A DNA stretch of 64,000 nucleotides from Tenodera sinensis (GCA_030765045.1 CM060969.1:49426716-49490715); one strand, 5' to 3'; positions 1-11,411 are shown, counted from the stretch's first letter. Numbers and translations: made by a program. The notes: generated by a model not told the origin, from the sequence alone.

Positions 1-289
1 GTCTTATACTGGCATCTCTAGGCAAACTCGAAAATCGCGGAAATAATGTCGAACTAAATCCGAATCGCTTATTGAACTTTCAGATCTACATCTACTTGCT
101 GTATTAGCTTTGTCCTACTTGAAAGGACGAAATTCCAGTAGTGTATGAGAGTTCTGGTGAATATTATAAATCTGCTTTGAAAAATAAACTCAGATGCAGA
201 AGTGATTCACAGTAGTCCAATGGGAGACAACAGAAGTTTTCAGGTACACACATAAAGCTTAAAGAAACATGATCGGCATTATTTACTTC
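1..289. other. No recognised feature
   Basis: A+T-rich sequence with no open frame, inverted repeat or family member that I recognise. It would be intronic if the Pax6-like gene extends leftwards from 7142. Confidence 0.4.
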
Positions 290-525
290 ACCACTGTCTC
301 ACGTTCAAGAGGTCGCGAGTTCGAATCTCGTTTAGAGTAAGTTATCCGGGTAAGGTTTTCTTTTTCGAGGTTTTCCTTTATCCTGAGAAGACGAACGTCG
401 GGTAACCTAAAGCTCCATGGACCTCGGGCTCATTTGAGCATCATTTCACCCATTTCATTCATTCGTCGTCATCGTCCGATATGACATTAGGTTAGAGGGT
501 GTTAATTTATTATTAAAAAAAACAC
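290..525 (+). repeat. SINE-E, tRNA-related copy
   Basis: A B-box-like segment (GAGTTCGAATCTCG near 317-331) begins the copy. It is followed by a body with CCTGAGAAGACGAACGTCGG, GGGCTCATTTGAGCATCATTT and an A-rich tail near 512-522. The same order of blocks recurs at 45085-45335, which is what defines the family. The tRNA-like 5' half (A box) is poorly preserved, so the copy looks old or 5' truncated. Confidence 0.7.
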
Positions 526-639
526 CGAAACATTTATTTTAAACCATGATTAATGTTACGAAAGAATGCCCTAATGAGAGGTGGCGTTTCTTGGGAATAA
601 ATAAAGAAAAATTAGTCTTTATAACAGGCGATTCCGTGA

Positions 640-1300
640 CAGTTTTTAAGTCATTGGTACTTGAATTTTCTGGGAACGTCCTCAGAAGAACTCTTCATTC
701 TAGATGACTTTTGCATAAATGGTGAACAGTAAGAGACACACAGAATCTTACTAAATGAAAAATGTGGATCTCGTTAAAACACAATTTGTCAATTTTTTTT
801 TTTTTTTTTTTTTTTCTTTTGAGTGACCCATTTCCGAGGTATTATCTATTTTAATTTGCCAATACTTATGCTTTTCTCAAATAGGAATATCTCATTCATT
901 TTTTATCTCTTGGCCTTGCAAAGAGAACGGAATATGTAATATCGTATAGCAACCAGCTCTGAAAACATTTTACCAAACCCGGCCCAGACCGATGGTTTTT
1001 AAGAGTGCTTAAAAATGACAACTCCATGTCAGTAGATTTACTGGCATGTAAAAGAACTCCTGCGGGACAGAATTCCGGCACACCGGTGTCGCTGATGAGA
1101 TCCTGGTAATTGACAGCGTCGTTAAGCAACAAAATAATATAATTTTATTGCTTAAAGCTATTGTATTTCCATATTCCCCTTGCACCTCCAAGAAAGTTAG
1201 CAATAAGATAATGTTTGAAAATGCTTATGTCGATTACAATGAAGTAGATAGAGAAATAAGCATTTGCAAGAACAATTTATATAAGAATGAGTATGGCCCC
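640..1300 (+). repeat. R1 repeat, diverged copy split by SINE-A
   Basis: Blocks shared with the full-length R1 at 23585 appear in order: a GATGACTTTTGCATAAATGG-like segment, ATGTGGATCTCGTTAAAAC, CCATTTCCGAGGTATT, GCAAAGAGAACGGAAT. After SINE-A (974-1141) R1 resumes with CATATTCCCCTTGCACCTCC and AGCAATAAGATAAT. A poly-T tract at 790-815 lies inside the copy. Divergence is clearly higher than between the R1 copies at 23585 and 29753. Confidence 0.7.
974..1141 (+). repeat. SINE-A, 5'-truncated copy
   Basis: The copy starts within the T-arm remnant (AAACCCGGCCCAGACCGATGG). It carries the family body (inverted AAGNGTGCTTAAAAA module, ACTCCTGCGGGACAGAATTC, CACACCGG, GACAGCGTCGTTAAGCAAC) and ends in an A-rich tail. 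It is inserted in an R1 copy. The tRNA A box is missing. Confidence 0.85.
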
Positions 1301-3732
1301 ACATATAGGCAGGTATTTACGAACAGTTTCTCCGAATTGAATTGTATTAAAAATCGTATCGCAATATGTTACGCGATGTTCACTTAGGTATCTTTTAAAG
1401 CTATGCACGTCGACTTTGTTGCCAAATATTTATAGATTCCCTAAACGTAAACAGTACCAAAGAAGTCAGTAATGAACAGATGTTTATCGCATAAGATTTG
1501 AAAGTGCTTTCGTGTATCAAACACAACGTACATGTAATCAAACCGCGACTGCAACACAATGCATAGCTGGGTGTTAAGAGTGAGAGTCCACATAAAGTGG
1601 ACGTAGGTAAAACCAACCTCCCCTCTTTCCTAAACGCTGGACAGTACATTATTAAAAGAAGTAAAAATGAGATTTGCTGACATAAAGCAGATGGAGCCAG
1701 GTTTCAGTCCCAGTGAGAAAATTAAACTTAGCACTGATATACACAATCTTGTATTTCTAAAGGCACATTATGGGTATCGGGTTTCCCACAACGTAAACCC
1801 TCTAACATGGAGAGTGAACACTCATTTCCGAGTGACGTTGTAGAAGGTCAATAAAGAGTATAGAGTTTATATGTGTATTTTTGAGAAGCCCTCATTGTTG
1901 AACGAAGTTAATAGCGCGATCGGATGCGTACCATATCCGGCTGGAGCAGTGAGTGAGGGGGGGGGGGGGGGGAGGGAATGTGCTGCCGTAGCATTGGGGT
2001 CAAGGGGAACAGAATGGTTCCACTCGCTTGAACTCGCACAAAGCGACCGACCCGCTCCAGCTTGCCAAAGCCAAACTTACATCATGAAACCTGAACGCGC
2101 TTTCAATCAAAACAATTCTCTAGTGTTGGAACAGTCACTAATATTACACAAAACAAATACACCTTATCAATTATTGTTACAATACATGAATGAAAAAGAA
2201 CAATGTGCACCCTAGAATACTTACTTGTCTAAGGTGTTGTTGGTCCATCCACAATAATTTTGTCGACGTTTTGAAAGCAAAAAAATATATTGCTTACTCA
2301 CTTTGGTGCAGAGGTATTTATGAAAGCCATTCTTCAAAATTCCTAAATATCTTAGTGCTATTGTCCAACTTTCATGTATATAGACAAGGAAACAAATGCA
2401 CTTTCCAAAAATATTTCTTACCTATATGCTTTTTTATGCTAAGTGAAGGAAAACAGCAGTAATTTAATATCTAATAGCTTTATTACACGGAGTGATCAGT
2501 TTGGAAGCACACAAAAGACGCAACATGAGAATTAATCCTATGTCTTATTCTATATTTCTAAATATATTCTAGAAGGACGAAAGTTTTGTGTTGCTAAAAA
2601 TCAATTGTTTAGCAATAGACAAAATGAACAAAACGCCATTTGTAACCCAAGAGCTAAATATAACTGTAAGTAATGCCACGAGTTTGATATTGTCATTGGT
2701 TGGCTGCCCTTCCCAAGACAATTAATGATCTAATATTGCACTAAAGAGTGGTATTAGCTAACACTATTGAATAAAAAAAGAAAAAAGGAAGTTTAATAAA
2801 CAGTATAGTGTAAACAAACTTATCTAATGTATTTTATTGAGTTTATTGCATGGTGATATAACATTTTACAGCTTCTGTGTTATTTAATTAAGTTTACTTT
2901 GTTTCATTTGATTGCAAATTGAGACAATTGGAAAATCTGCGAATCAAGTGCATAATCTCATCTCGACATAGTCTATCGTGCTTGCTCTAAACAGACGTGG
3001 CTATAAATTGGATTGGTCAATATTGTATGTCTGACCCGATCAGTAATCAAGGAAAGCTTACCCAGCTAAGAAAATATACAAATTTTAACACTATGCTAGC
3101 GCAGTACGTATTTTGCAATTTTGCTTCCCTTTCTTACAACCCATTCTTTCATTTGCCTGTTATTGACAGCTGGCAGCCAGTGATTGATTGTTGCAGGAAG
3201 TAAATAAAACTATTTTCCTACGATAGGAATTACATGATGGTTTCTAGATTGCAAATTTCGGGTCAGACACATTGATAGTCTTGTATAACATTTCTGCATT
3301 AGTGGCATGTCTGCAATTCTTTGGTCCCTTCAAAAGCATACATTTTCAGTTAAATTCAGCAACATTATAAACAAAGCAATATTATATATTGTTTTTGTGT
3401 TAGTGCTTCTTTCTTCTATTTCATTAACTTCAATAAAATATAATGTGGCAATTTAAATCCGTTCATAGAAAAAAAAATTAGATGTATACTTCACGGGGTC
3501 GAAACAGTTTCCCTTAGGTCTTTTTGTACCCTTTGGATAAAATCCCAAGCTACAATAACATTACTGTATAGTTCGGGAAAAATTGTCCACTAGGTATACT
3601 ATTGAAATATAAAATTATTAAAACCTAACGTTATGAAATTAAGGCTATTGGATAGTGACATAACAGTATTCATAATTTACGAGTGAGGCAAAGAGAGTGT
3701 GAATAACGAAATAGAGGAGGACAGAGAGGGAG
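1301..3732. other. Mostly unrecognised A+T-rich sequence
   Basis: No convincing exon or known repeat was found. The one compositional outlier is 1915-2095, listed separately. Scattered short open frames show no family motif. Confidence 0.4.
1915..2095. other. G+C-rich patch with poly-G tract
   Basis: A patch of higher G+C in an A+T-rich surround, with a run of about 16 G near 1957-1973 and CpG-containing words (AAGCGACCGACCCGCTCC). Neither strand gives a protein I recognise. It could be a regulatory island or an old repeat. Confidence 0.25.
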
Positions 3733-3870
3733 CTATATATAAAGGTGACTTCAACACAAATTATCCCCTGACCACAATTCCTATTTCTTACAGTAGCCTT
3801 TAATAATGCCGAAGTTTAGCAGTTCACCAGCTGACGAACTATCGGACCAGGAGTCGAATTATTACAGAAT
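3733..3870 (+). other. Candidate TATA promoter plus short first coding exon
   Basis: A strong TATA-like string (CTATATATAAAG, 3733-3744) is followed about 60 bases later by an ATG at 3806. The frame from that ATG encodes about 21 residues beginning MPKFSSSPADELSDQE and runs into a good splice donor (AAT|GTAAGC, cut after 3870). A pyrimidine tract with TTACAG at 3788-3793 could alternatively be an acceptor, making 3794-3870 a 77-base exon. All three frames upstream of the ATG carry stops, so only initiation at this ATG would work. I do not recognise the protein and found no downstream exon. It may be a chance arrangement. Confidence 0.22.
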
Positions 3871-6214
3871 GTAAGCATATGTGTTTTATATTTGGTTGTT
3901 CTTGAGACTCCATTCTTACTGTAGTTTATTACCACATCTACAACAAGAAAATTACAAATATTGTTTTCCGTCATTATAGTTTATCACTGGGAAAAGAAGT
4001 CAACATTTCTGGTAGCGGGTGATGAGATCGAAATGAATCTACACATATTCTGAAGATCTCCCATCACCCGGTTTCTTCCCGTGCGGTTTAATGAAGAATA
4101 ATATATATATATATGAATGAAAACCTTTACTATGCGTGACCTGAGACAAATATTTTCAAAGCCTTTGGAAGAATGGCACTTGAGATAAGTCAGATCACAC
4201 GTGGAAATGAACGTCTTACCGCATGAATTGTACGTACACCATGTGTGTAATATCTGTATGTCTAATCTGAATAAAGCTCTCATCATTCTCTAATGTGTAA
4301 ATAAATTGTATAAATAAATAGAAATAATGTTCATGTTGCAGCTTTTGTACCTTTCCAAACGTATCAGCTTCTCTCATTTGAACTACGTGAAAGAAGGTTT
4401 AATTGAAATAAATAAAACATATCCTTCAAACTAGCAACAGAAAAACTAAAAAAATTACCCAAAACATCTTCATTCTAATCTTTTATGAGTTTTAGCACAC
4501 AAAATTGCTTTAAGATGTTATAAATGAGAGTCGCTATGTAACGTAAAGGTAAAGAATATTGTTTGAAATTTAGAAATGCATCATTTTCCCCGAATACAAG
4601 ACATAATTATCGCAAGAAAAGAACTTAGTTATTACCACTTCACCTTTAGAAAAATAGGAATATTTCTGTAACTAGAAAAAATCGAATCTTTATTCCAGAT
4701 TTATTATTCTCTATACTAATACTTCTGTACTGGAATCATCTTAGCCTTATTAAACTGCATATAGGTGAGTCATAGGTTAACATTTGGAATCATTTACAAA
4801 TTGAAATCAATGAAATAATAATACCATGTTTTTGTTTCTTTGTTTTGTCTGAAGAGAAGGTGAGCAACATTTTCTGAGCACGCAGTTATCTTCTAATATA
4901 GGTAAGTGAATATGACATTTGGATAACTTTCTTTCCTTTTATTAACTGTTTTGTGACTGAGTGTAAAGCTTGCTGATAGTCACATGAACGTTTGTGTAAA
5001 CATATTACTTTATCATACATTTGGGCAGACACGGTTACAAAACCTGTCAAATTTCCATTGTTGTTTATCTGTTAAGTTTCCTTTTCACTCCAGTGAATCG
5101 GTAAAAATAAGTCCTCCTATAAATTTATGTGATGTATTGTTTTATCTTTTGCACTTTACAATTTTACGTTTTGGTTAGAATTATCACATTAGGTATGTTT
5201 CTAAAGATGTATTAAGTAATTCATAATCTCTAATTAAACAAAAGATGCTCGCTGTCATCTTGGCCTATTTAGTTTTACGAAGCATTGCAGGGATTGCATT
5301 GGAATGGTTTTTTTTTCTCATTTTCATAGTATTCTTTCTTAAGTTTGCTCATATTAATATATTTAATTCTTCTAAAGTAGGCAATTAGAATTTTAGTTGG
5401 TTCCTGCAGATAATAAAAGCCGTAAAAATGTTATTTTTTTAGAAAAATGCACGATTTTATGGATCTTAAAACTATTATAGTTATATCATATATCTGTGTA
5501 GATTTAAAACCACCAATCTTCTTATAGTACTAAGCATATGAAATTAGCTTTCTAACATAAAACTGGACGTAATTGCTCTACTTTTCATTGTAGATCTCTC
5601 ATTTCAACTTATCTCTAATATTTCAACAATAACTCTAATGTTATTATTTTAAATAGACAGTTCCTTATTAGGTAAATACATTTCATTATGCTTCTGATCT
5701 TTTTATGGTGATAACTTATTGATATACTTATTTTTGGAAATTTGTTTGCTTTTGTATTCTTCCATAACTCAGTACTTTCCTCAAAGAACAGAGTTGTTGC
5801 ATGCAAAATTTCAGATCTTCAGAAGCACTCCTTTAAAAAATGAAACAAAATTGCATTTTTTTCCTTTTCCTCTTGAAATCGTACATGAAGGTTTTGGATT
5901 ATATATTTTGATTTTTAAAATTAAAATAAAATACCCTAAATTTTGAAAAATATAGAAACAATAAGTTTGCTAAACTCTATCCTTATGCACATTTTTGTAT
6001 CACTTGGAATTAAGGCCATTGTGGCAGCATCGAAAGTTACTCACCTGAGGCAAAGTAGACCTCATTCCTGAGTCTCCTAGTTTATATCCTGCAAGGAATA
6101 TTATACCCCTAATACCTTTGTGCAACCCATTATGGGAGCTGTGAAGGCTTTATTAATATTGGAATTATTTGACATATGAGACCAGACTTAAGAGGGCCTT
6201 AGTTAAAAGTTGTA
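3871..6214. other. No recognised feature
   Basis: A+T-rich, with short (TA)n near 4099-4112. Nothing resembles the repeat families described elsewhere in the window, and no exon candidate was found. Confidence 0.4.
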
Positions 6215-6376
6215 TAACCTCTTCGGATCCGACTTCAGTTACTTTTAAAGGTGACAGTTAAGGTGTGGCCTTCAAGCAAAACCAGGCCTTATCAGTACCG
6301 CTTAAGGTCAAAGTTTACTTACACGCCCTTAGCACATAAAGAACCCTAAGACACGTGGCATCCGAAGAGGATAAGA
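6215..6376. repeat. Candidate small inverted-repeat element
   Basis: CCTCTTCGGAT near 6220-6230 is matched in inverse orientation by ATCCGAAGAGG near 6360-6370. The similarity extends a few bases either side (TATAACC/GGATAAG). The spacing of about 150 bp fits a small MITE, but no second copy is in the window and no flanking duplication is clear. Confidence 0.3.
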
Positions 6377-7141
6377 TGTAACAACTCAGCTGAAATGTGC
6401 ACATTCTGGACGACAACTTAATTTCAACTTTCGCAAGAATTTTTAATCAAAACAATTTTATGTACAAGTAATACTAACAGTTATATAAGGACAATACATT
6501 TCTTATTTAAAGTTTATGGTATTCACTGACGTCTAAAATAAAATTAAAAGTAACTAACTCATCCCTACTGTCTTACAAATGAGTAATCGATTAAAACATA
6601 CACATGCCTTAAATTTACTTAAGTTTTCGAAGTATTGTGTTCATGCAATTTTTAAAACGCAAGGAGTCTCTGATACAGAAAGTTATTTAAAAATACCAGT
6701 AGAGTAGAGACCCTGAACTACAGCATGCAGCATGGCAACAAACTCATTTCACCAATGCATACAAAATTAGCTCTCTTTCATCTGTTCATTATCGCATATA
6801 ATTACGCCTACACGTGGAAATGACAGAACTGTTAAAGAGAGCCAGATTTGTACACGTTGTTACACAGTTCCGGAGTCTTAGTAGCAAGTTCGTGCAGCCA
6901 GCAAAAGTGGAAACAAACACATGGAGTCTCCAGTGAGGTATCATGGGACATCCCCTTCATTCTCTGCCTCAGTGAACCAGCAAACACTAACATCTTATAG
7001 GTGTGTACAGAATGTTTGTGCTCCCAAGACTCCAGCACTGGAAAGTAGGATGGTGCTCTGAACGACGTGAACGTTACTTACATAGAGTTGAAGAGGTTCT
7101 AGCTACTGAAGGAGATTTATGAGCGGGAGTGTTGTTCTTAC
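6377..7141 (-). other. Downstream intron next to the Pax exon
   Basis: It begins, on the minus strand, with the donor GTAAGAAC at 7141-7134. No further paired-domain or homeodomain coding sequence is visible on the minus strand down to position 1, so this intron is at least 7.1 kb long if the exon is in use. Confidence 0.6.
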
Positions 7142-7307
7142 CTGCCCAGGATTTTGGAAACACAGCCATTGGAAACTTGGAGGATGCGCGAAATGTCACA
7201 GGGCCGCGCTCCCGAATGTGCCAGTTCTACAATTTTCTGTCGCGTGGAATCCGGCAGGGGTCGGCCGCTGACGAACACCCCCCCTAGCTGGTTCACACCG
7301 CTGTGCC
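7142..7307 (-). CDS. ey: Pax6/Eyeless-type paired-domain exon (internal exon)
   Basis: Read on the minus strand, the 166 bases encode 54 complete codons beginning HSGVNQLGGVFVSGRPLPD and continuing through KIVELAHSGARPCDISR and ILQVSNGCVSKILG. This is the N-terminal (PAI) half of a paired domain, up to the SKILGR boundary. PDSTRQKIVELAHSGARPCD is what I know from Pax6/Eyeless proteins; Pax2/5/8 and Pax3/7 differ in this stretch. GVFV rather than GVYV is closer to Eyeless than to Twin of eyeless. The acceptor is CTGCAG before 7307 and the donor is AG|GTAAGAAC after 7142. An in-frame TGA lies four codons upstream of the first full codon, which supports the acceptor. There are two leading and two trailing partial-codon bases. 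Known role of the family: DNA-binding transcription factor at the top of eye development. The second half of the paired domain and the homeodomain are not in the window. The symbol is by homology; a toy paralogue is the alternative. Confidence 0.93.
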
Positions 7308-8154
7308 CTGCAGGTGGTCACGTCGGGTCAACAACAACACAGTCTAACAGCTACTCTGCGAGCGGAACAACTACAGTCAGTCCCAGACAGTCATCTCAAG
7401 TCGATTTTCCAAAACTTGTGAATTTACCTTCTTTAGCTTCTCGAGAAAACATCCAAGAGCCCTGCAATTTAACAGCTCTGCATGTAAGGAAGAGGGTTAA
7501 GAAATGCTTGCTTAGTCATCTCGTTATTTCTGTTATTTATGAATCGATAAACAACGGTTTAAACACTACATTATGATTTTTTAGTATGCAAGATTAAGCC
7601 TCAATTTTTTAAAGATTTTCTAGCTGCCTCATCTTTAAGAGCTGTGTACTTTTGGGTGTGTAAGAATCCATTCTGTAAGAGCTATTCGACTCCTTTTCCA
7701 GTTTATTACCACACTGCATTCATTTGCTCACAATTGCGTAAACCATTCCCTGTATTTTTTCCTGAATACGTTCCTAGCTCAGCAATAAACTCTTTTCCAG
7801 TTATGATGAAAGTTCTTTTTGTCAGTTTCTGATTCCCAACATCCTTCCATGTTCCGCAGCAACACTGTTTTCTTGCTCTTAAGGCACAGGGCAGATTTAC
7901 AGTTGTTTCCATAATATGAGTAAATATTCACTGTAAAATGTTCATAATTCCTATTCTGGCCCAGTCGAATTATATTCCTATACTAATAGACATAAATAAA
8001 TCATTCCATCTTCAAATCTCTATATTATTCCAATGACTGTCTCCAAAAATCTTAACTCCTTTTTCTCAAAAGCCACATTCGTGATTCCATTTATCTTTAA
8101 TGACTGCGCTTCCCTCCACATGCCTAGTCTCCTTTTCTATCTTAAAAATCCAAG
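7308..8154. other. Upstream intron next to the Pax exon
   Basis: This follows the exon acceptor on its 5' side. The first 80 bases are still fairly G+C-rich, then composition drops. No second exon or known repeat was recognised. Confidence 0.45.
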
Positions 8155-8390
8155 CGATACTCAGTCTAAAATTAAATTATTTTGTTCTTTAACGACGCTG
8201 TCAATTACCAGGATCACATCAGCGTCGCCGGTGTGCCGGAATTTTGCCCCGCAGGAGTTCTTTAACATGCCAGTAAATCTACTGACATGGAGCTGTCGTT
8301 TTTAAGCACACTTAAAAACCATCGGTCTGGGCCGGATTTGAACCCGCGACCTTGGGATCAGTAGGCCAGCGTCTAACGATACTCAGTCTA
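8155..8390 (-). repeat. SINE-A insertion with perfect 14-bp target duplication
   Basis: CGATACTCAGTCTA occurs at 8155-8168 and again at 8377-8390, flanking a minus-strand SINE-A at 8169-8376. The copy runs from GTTAGACGCTGG in the tRNA head, through the B box (CGGGTTCAAATCC) and family body, to an AACAAAATAATTTAATTTT tail. It lacks only the first bases of the head. The perfect duplication points to LINE-type target-primed insertion that is fairly recent. Confidence 0.93.
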
Positions 8391-9095
8391 GCTCTTTTGA
8401 ATATGTACTAAGGGTTTTACTTCATACAAGGTTTTAGTTCAGTTCAAAGTTCATTGGAAAAATCACTAAAAGAGATGTATTTTTTCGGTGTCATTCTGTT
8501 AAATATGATCTATTTATATGGAATTTAAAGGTATTTAGAACGATAATTAGATTGATTCTATTGTAACAGAAAAACAAAGGAAAAAGAACCTTTAGGTTAA
8601 CACAGTTTCACAGCTTATTCTTTGGATGCTATATGCTACAATTTAGTCTTTCTAAGTTTGAAAAAAAATATTACTGAGCTGTGATGGTTTACTGCACAAT
8701 ATATCTATTACATGTAAAGGCGTGTCACTTCTATAAATTCTGCAACTTTGCAATTTAAAATCCTACATTTCAGAAATTAGAAGTAATATGTTGTGCAAGT
8801 GTAACGTAATTAAAAGACAGTTATTAGGATTGAATAGGTTCCAAGGAAACGTCAATAGCCAAGTATATTTTCTTTGAGCCAGGCGAAGTTTTTTTACGTC
8901 GTCGGTGAGCTTATTCAATGGACGATTACAATATTAAAACGTCAAATACATTATTTGCTTAGCGTAATAGCTGTCCTGTTAGACCTACAGAATTAGCCAA
9001 TAGTAGTTTTCTCTAAGTTTGTTTACACCCAGTTCTGGCAAACTCATTTTGTCCTATCCTGCGCAAGGAGCTATGCGGAATTACATCGTACCATA
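8391..9095. other. No recognised feature
   Basis: A+T-rich sequence without exon, repeat family or inverted repeat that I can support. Confidence 0.4.
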
Positions 9096-9454
9096 TGGTA
9101 TTGAAGACCACCTCCGTAGCGCAGTGGTAGCGCACTTGTTTCTGGCGTGGAGGACCCGGGTTTGATTCCCGGTATCGACGTGGGGATTCTTCCTCCGCTG
9201 GGCGGTCTGGCAGGGGTACACTGAGCCTCGTTAAATCCCAGAGGGGCCAATTGAGGAGCTGCTTGATGAAGTAGGGGCCACAGCTCGTGAAGGCCGCATA
9301 ACTGGCCGGAGGACTCGGGGCGCTGACCACGTCCCACCCTCCAGTACTGCGTCCCACTCATGGCGCCTATAGTAGGCAGAGGTGGGGGACGCAGTGACCA
9401 GGCGGGAAGGCTTGGCCCTTCTGGGGCTGTTGCGTTGGGAGGTATGTGGTATTG
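9096..9454 (+). repeat. SINE-B, full-length G+C-rich tRNA-derived SINE
   Basis: A clear tRNA-like head carries an A box (TAGCGCAGTGG, 9117-9127) and B box (GGTTTGATTCC, 9159-9169). A G+C-rich body follows (GAGGAGCTGCTTGATGAAG, GCATAACTGGCCGGAGG, GCGCTGACCACGTCCCACC, GGCAGAGGTGGGGGACGCAG). TGGTATTG at 9096-9103 and 9447-9454 may be the target duplication. The family is repeated at 44445-44740 (minus) and 57864-58160. From memory it resembles G+C-rich SINEs described from termites (Talua type), but I have not compared the sequences. Confidence 0.85.
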
Positions 9455-10647
9455 CAAGAATGGCACTTAGATGGACTCATAGTTCAGTTTGTTTGCAGCG
9501 ATAGCACAAGGCAAACATTTCCAGCTGTTGTCGCTTGTACTGTAAAGCTACTTCTCCTTTATCCTTATTCTTTTTGGAGTAATTTCTTTGCGATTGTTCT
9601 CAAATATAGCAAAATAACAGCACTAATTTCTGAAAACTCATCTGGGCTTCCTTTGTGGTGCCTTGCCTAGTTAAAGACGCATGTCGCAACAAGTTATCAC
9701 TGTCATTAGTACATCAGATTTGTTCTTAAAATAGCATTTGCTTTTAGAAACTAGAGGAACATCTGTGATTTAAATATTTCGTTTGCAGCGACCATGGAAG
9801 TATAACCAACCATGGCATACTTAGAGGGTCGTACAGCTGAATATATCTGCAAGGCCTTAACTAGTAATTTATTAAGAATAACCATTTGTAAACGCACCCC
9901 AACTTATTTATGAAAATACAGATATACAACGGTTGCCGGTACTCACATCGCTGATGCTTAGCAAATGAGGGGAAGAAATTAAGAAACCATCTGGTCTTGT
10001 ATGTTGCACTTGGGTGGCTTTGCTTGCATTAACCTTTCCCAGAAAATGAGTTTATTAATTTGCAAAACAATCTACAAATTATTTCATTCAAGGGTTTTAA
10101 GAAAGTATAATAGAAGTGTGCGTATAAATTACAGCTCAATTATTAGGGCTATATCCAAACAATAATTTATGAGAATGGCCGTGAATTCAACAAACTGAAT
10201 ACAACTAAAATATGCAAATGTGAAAAGTTCACAACAATTTGGCTTCTAAGTATCAGAAAACATAAAGTAATCTGAAAAGTACCAGGTTTTTATAAAACAT
10301 CGTTGGTAAATCTTCAATTTGAATACATAAGCAACCAGAAGGGTGAAAAAATGGACGCGATTCTGAGCGAGAGAATCAACAGTTATGCTTTGAAGGGCAT
10401 TCTTAAAACAACTAGATTTAAAATGCCCAGGAAAGCTGTAAATAACTGGCTTGTAGACATCCCTGGTTACTTGATATGTTTTGGTTAGATGTTTGAGAAA
10501 CGAAACTGAAGCGCTTAATAGAGGGGAATGAGAGGGAAGGGAGGAATTAATGGAATTTGTTGGCTTTTCCTAAAAGCCAATGCTGAGTGTTGAAACCAAC
10601 TAAAATGCAAGGTAACCTGCAGATTTGCAGAAAGATAGTGTACTTAC
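9455..10647. other. No recognised feature
   Basis: No exon or repeat family could be assigned. The minus-strand donor-like GTAAGTAC at the right edge belongs to the next entry. Confidence 0.35.
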
Positions 10648-10925
10648 GTAGGGATGTTTAATGTGGAAGTGTCGGCGGAAGGAACCACTTGTGGCTGTTT
10701 GCACAGCACGGCGGAGCTCGGCGTGTCAAACCGATCCGTCCCGACCAACAATGGGGTTGCCCTCGGGCGGGCAGGGATTTCAAGGCTTTGCGGCCGGAAT
10801 TAATCGCTTGTCAGGATCAATTACTGTAGCTTACAGCCTCCGAGGGAAACCGAGACAGTGTTTGCTAACTGCGCAAGTTTACTTTTCGGCGAGCGCGTGC
10901 CCCATGCGTTCGTGATAGCCCGAGG
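10648..10925 (-). other. Candidate noncoding 5' exon or CpG-rich regulatory element of the Pax gene
   Basis: A 280-bp block with far higher G+C and CpG content than its surroundings. On the minus strand it ends in a consensus splice donor (CCCTAC|GTAAGTAC, cut after 10648), 3.3 kb upstream of the paired-domain exon and in the same orientation. One frame stays open for about 50 codons before the donor, but it has no ATG and its phase does not match the exon at 7307. A 5' untranslated exon or promoter-proximal element fits better than a coding exon. No repeat-family match was seen. The link to the Pax gene is inferred from orientation and position only. Confidence 0.35.
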
Positions 10926-11235
10926 ACATACATAGGTACTGTTCTGGTTTGTCGATTATATCTACAACACATCGCTTGCAACTTGCCTTATTCTAGGCTA
11001 CTTGCACAATGTTAACAAATGAAATCTGATTTTCGCTTATAATTCTGAAGCAACGTAGTCCTTTTGTGTGCCTACATTCGCAGTTTTTCCTACAATATTC
11101 GTCTTATGTTAACATTTAATATTTACTATTGCTACGTAACATTTAATATTTAGAAAGTAGTTCTATACCAGAAAACCTTTCTACTACCGAAAATGTCTTT
11201 TTGTTCCCTCTCTGCTTTCGAAAAATTTTTATGTA
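10926..11235. other. No recognised feature
   Basis: A short A+T-rich interval. A 14-base string, CATTTAATATTTA, is locally repeated near 11111-11152; otherwise nothing. Confidence 0.35.
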
Positions 11236-11237
11236 AT

Positions 11238-11411
11238 TTAAATTAAAATTATTTTGTTGTTTAATGACGCTCTCAATTGCTAGGATCACATTAGTGTCGC
11301 CGGTGATCCAGAATTTTGTCCCGCAGGAGTTCGTTTACATACCAGTAAATCTACTGACATGGAGCTGTCGTTCTTAAACACACTTAAAAACCATCGGTCT
11401 GGGCCGGTTTA
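11238..11411 (-). repeat. SINE-A, 5'-truncated copy
   Basis: Minus-strand body of SINE-A: the A-rich tail is at 11238-11258, then TGACGCTNTCAATTGC, GTCCCGCAGGAGTTC, CATGGAGCTGTCG and CCATCGGTCTGGGCCGG, where the homology stops. The tRNA head is missing. Confidence 0.85.

Noticed and set aside
1..7141. Second half of the paired domain or homeodomain on the minus strand
   Set aside because: I looked for the YYETGSI...GGSKPRVAT and WFSNRRAKWR-type coding regions and found none in this stretch.
7154..7576. 140-codon plus-strand open frame
   Set aside because: It is the antisense shadow of the Pax6-like exon. The minus strand carries the conserved protein and splice sites.
9110..9180. Possible functional tRNA gene
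   Set aside because: A and B boxes are present but the acceptor stem does not pair and the sequence continues into the SINE-B body with a flanking duplication. It is a SINE head. The same applies to the tRNA-like heads at 20782, 34801, 38706 and 56564.
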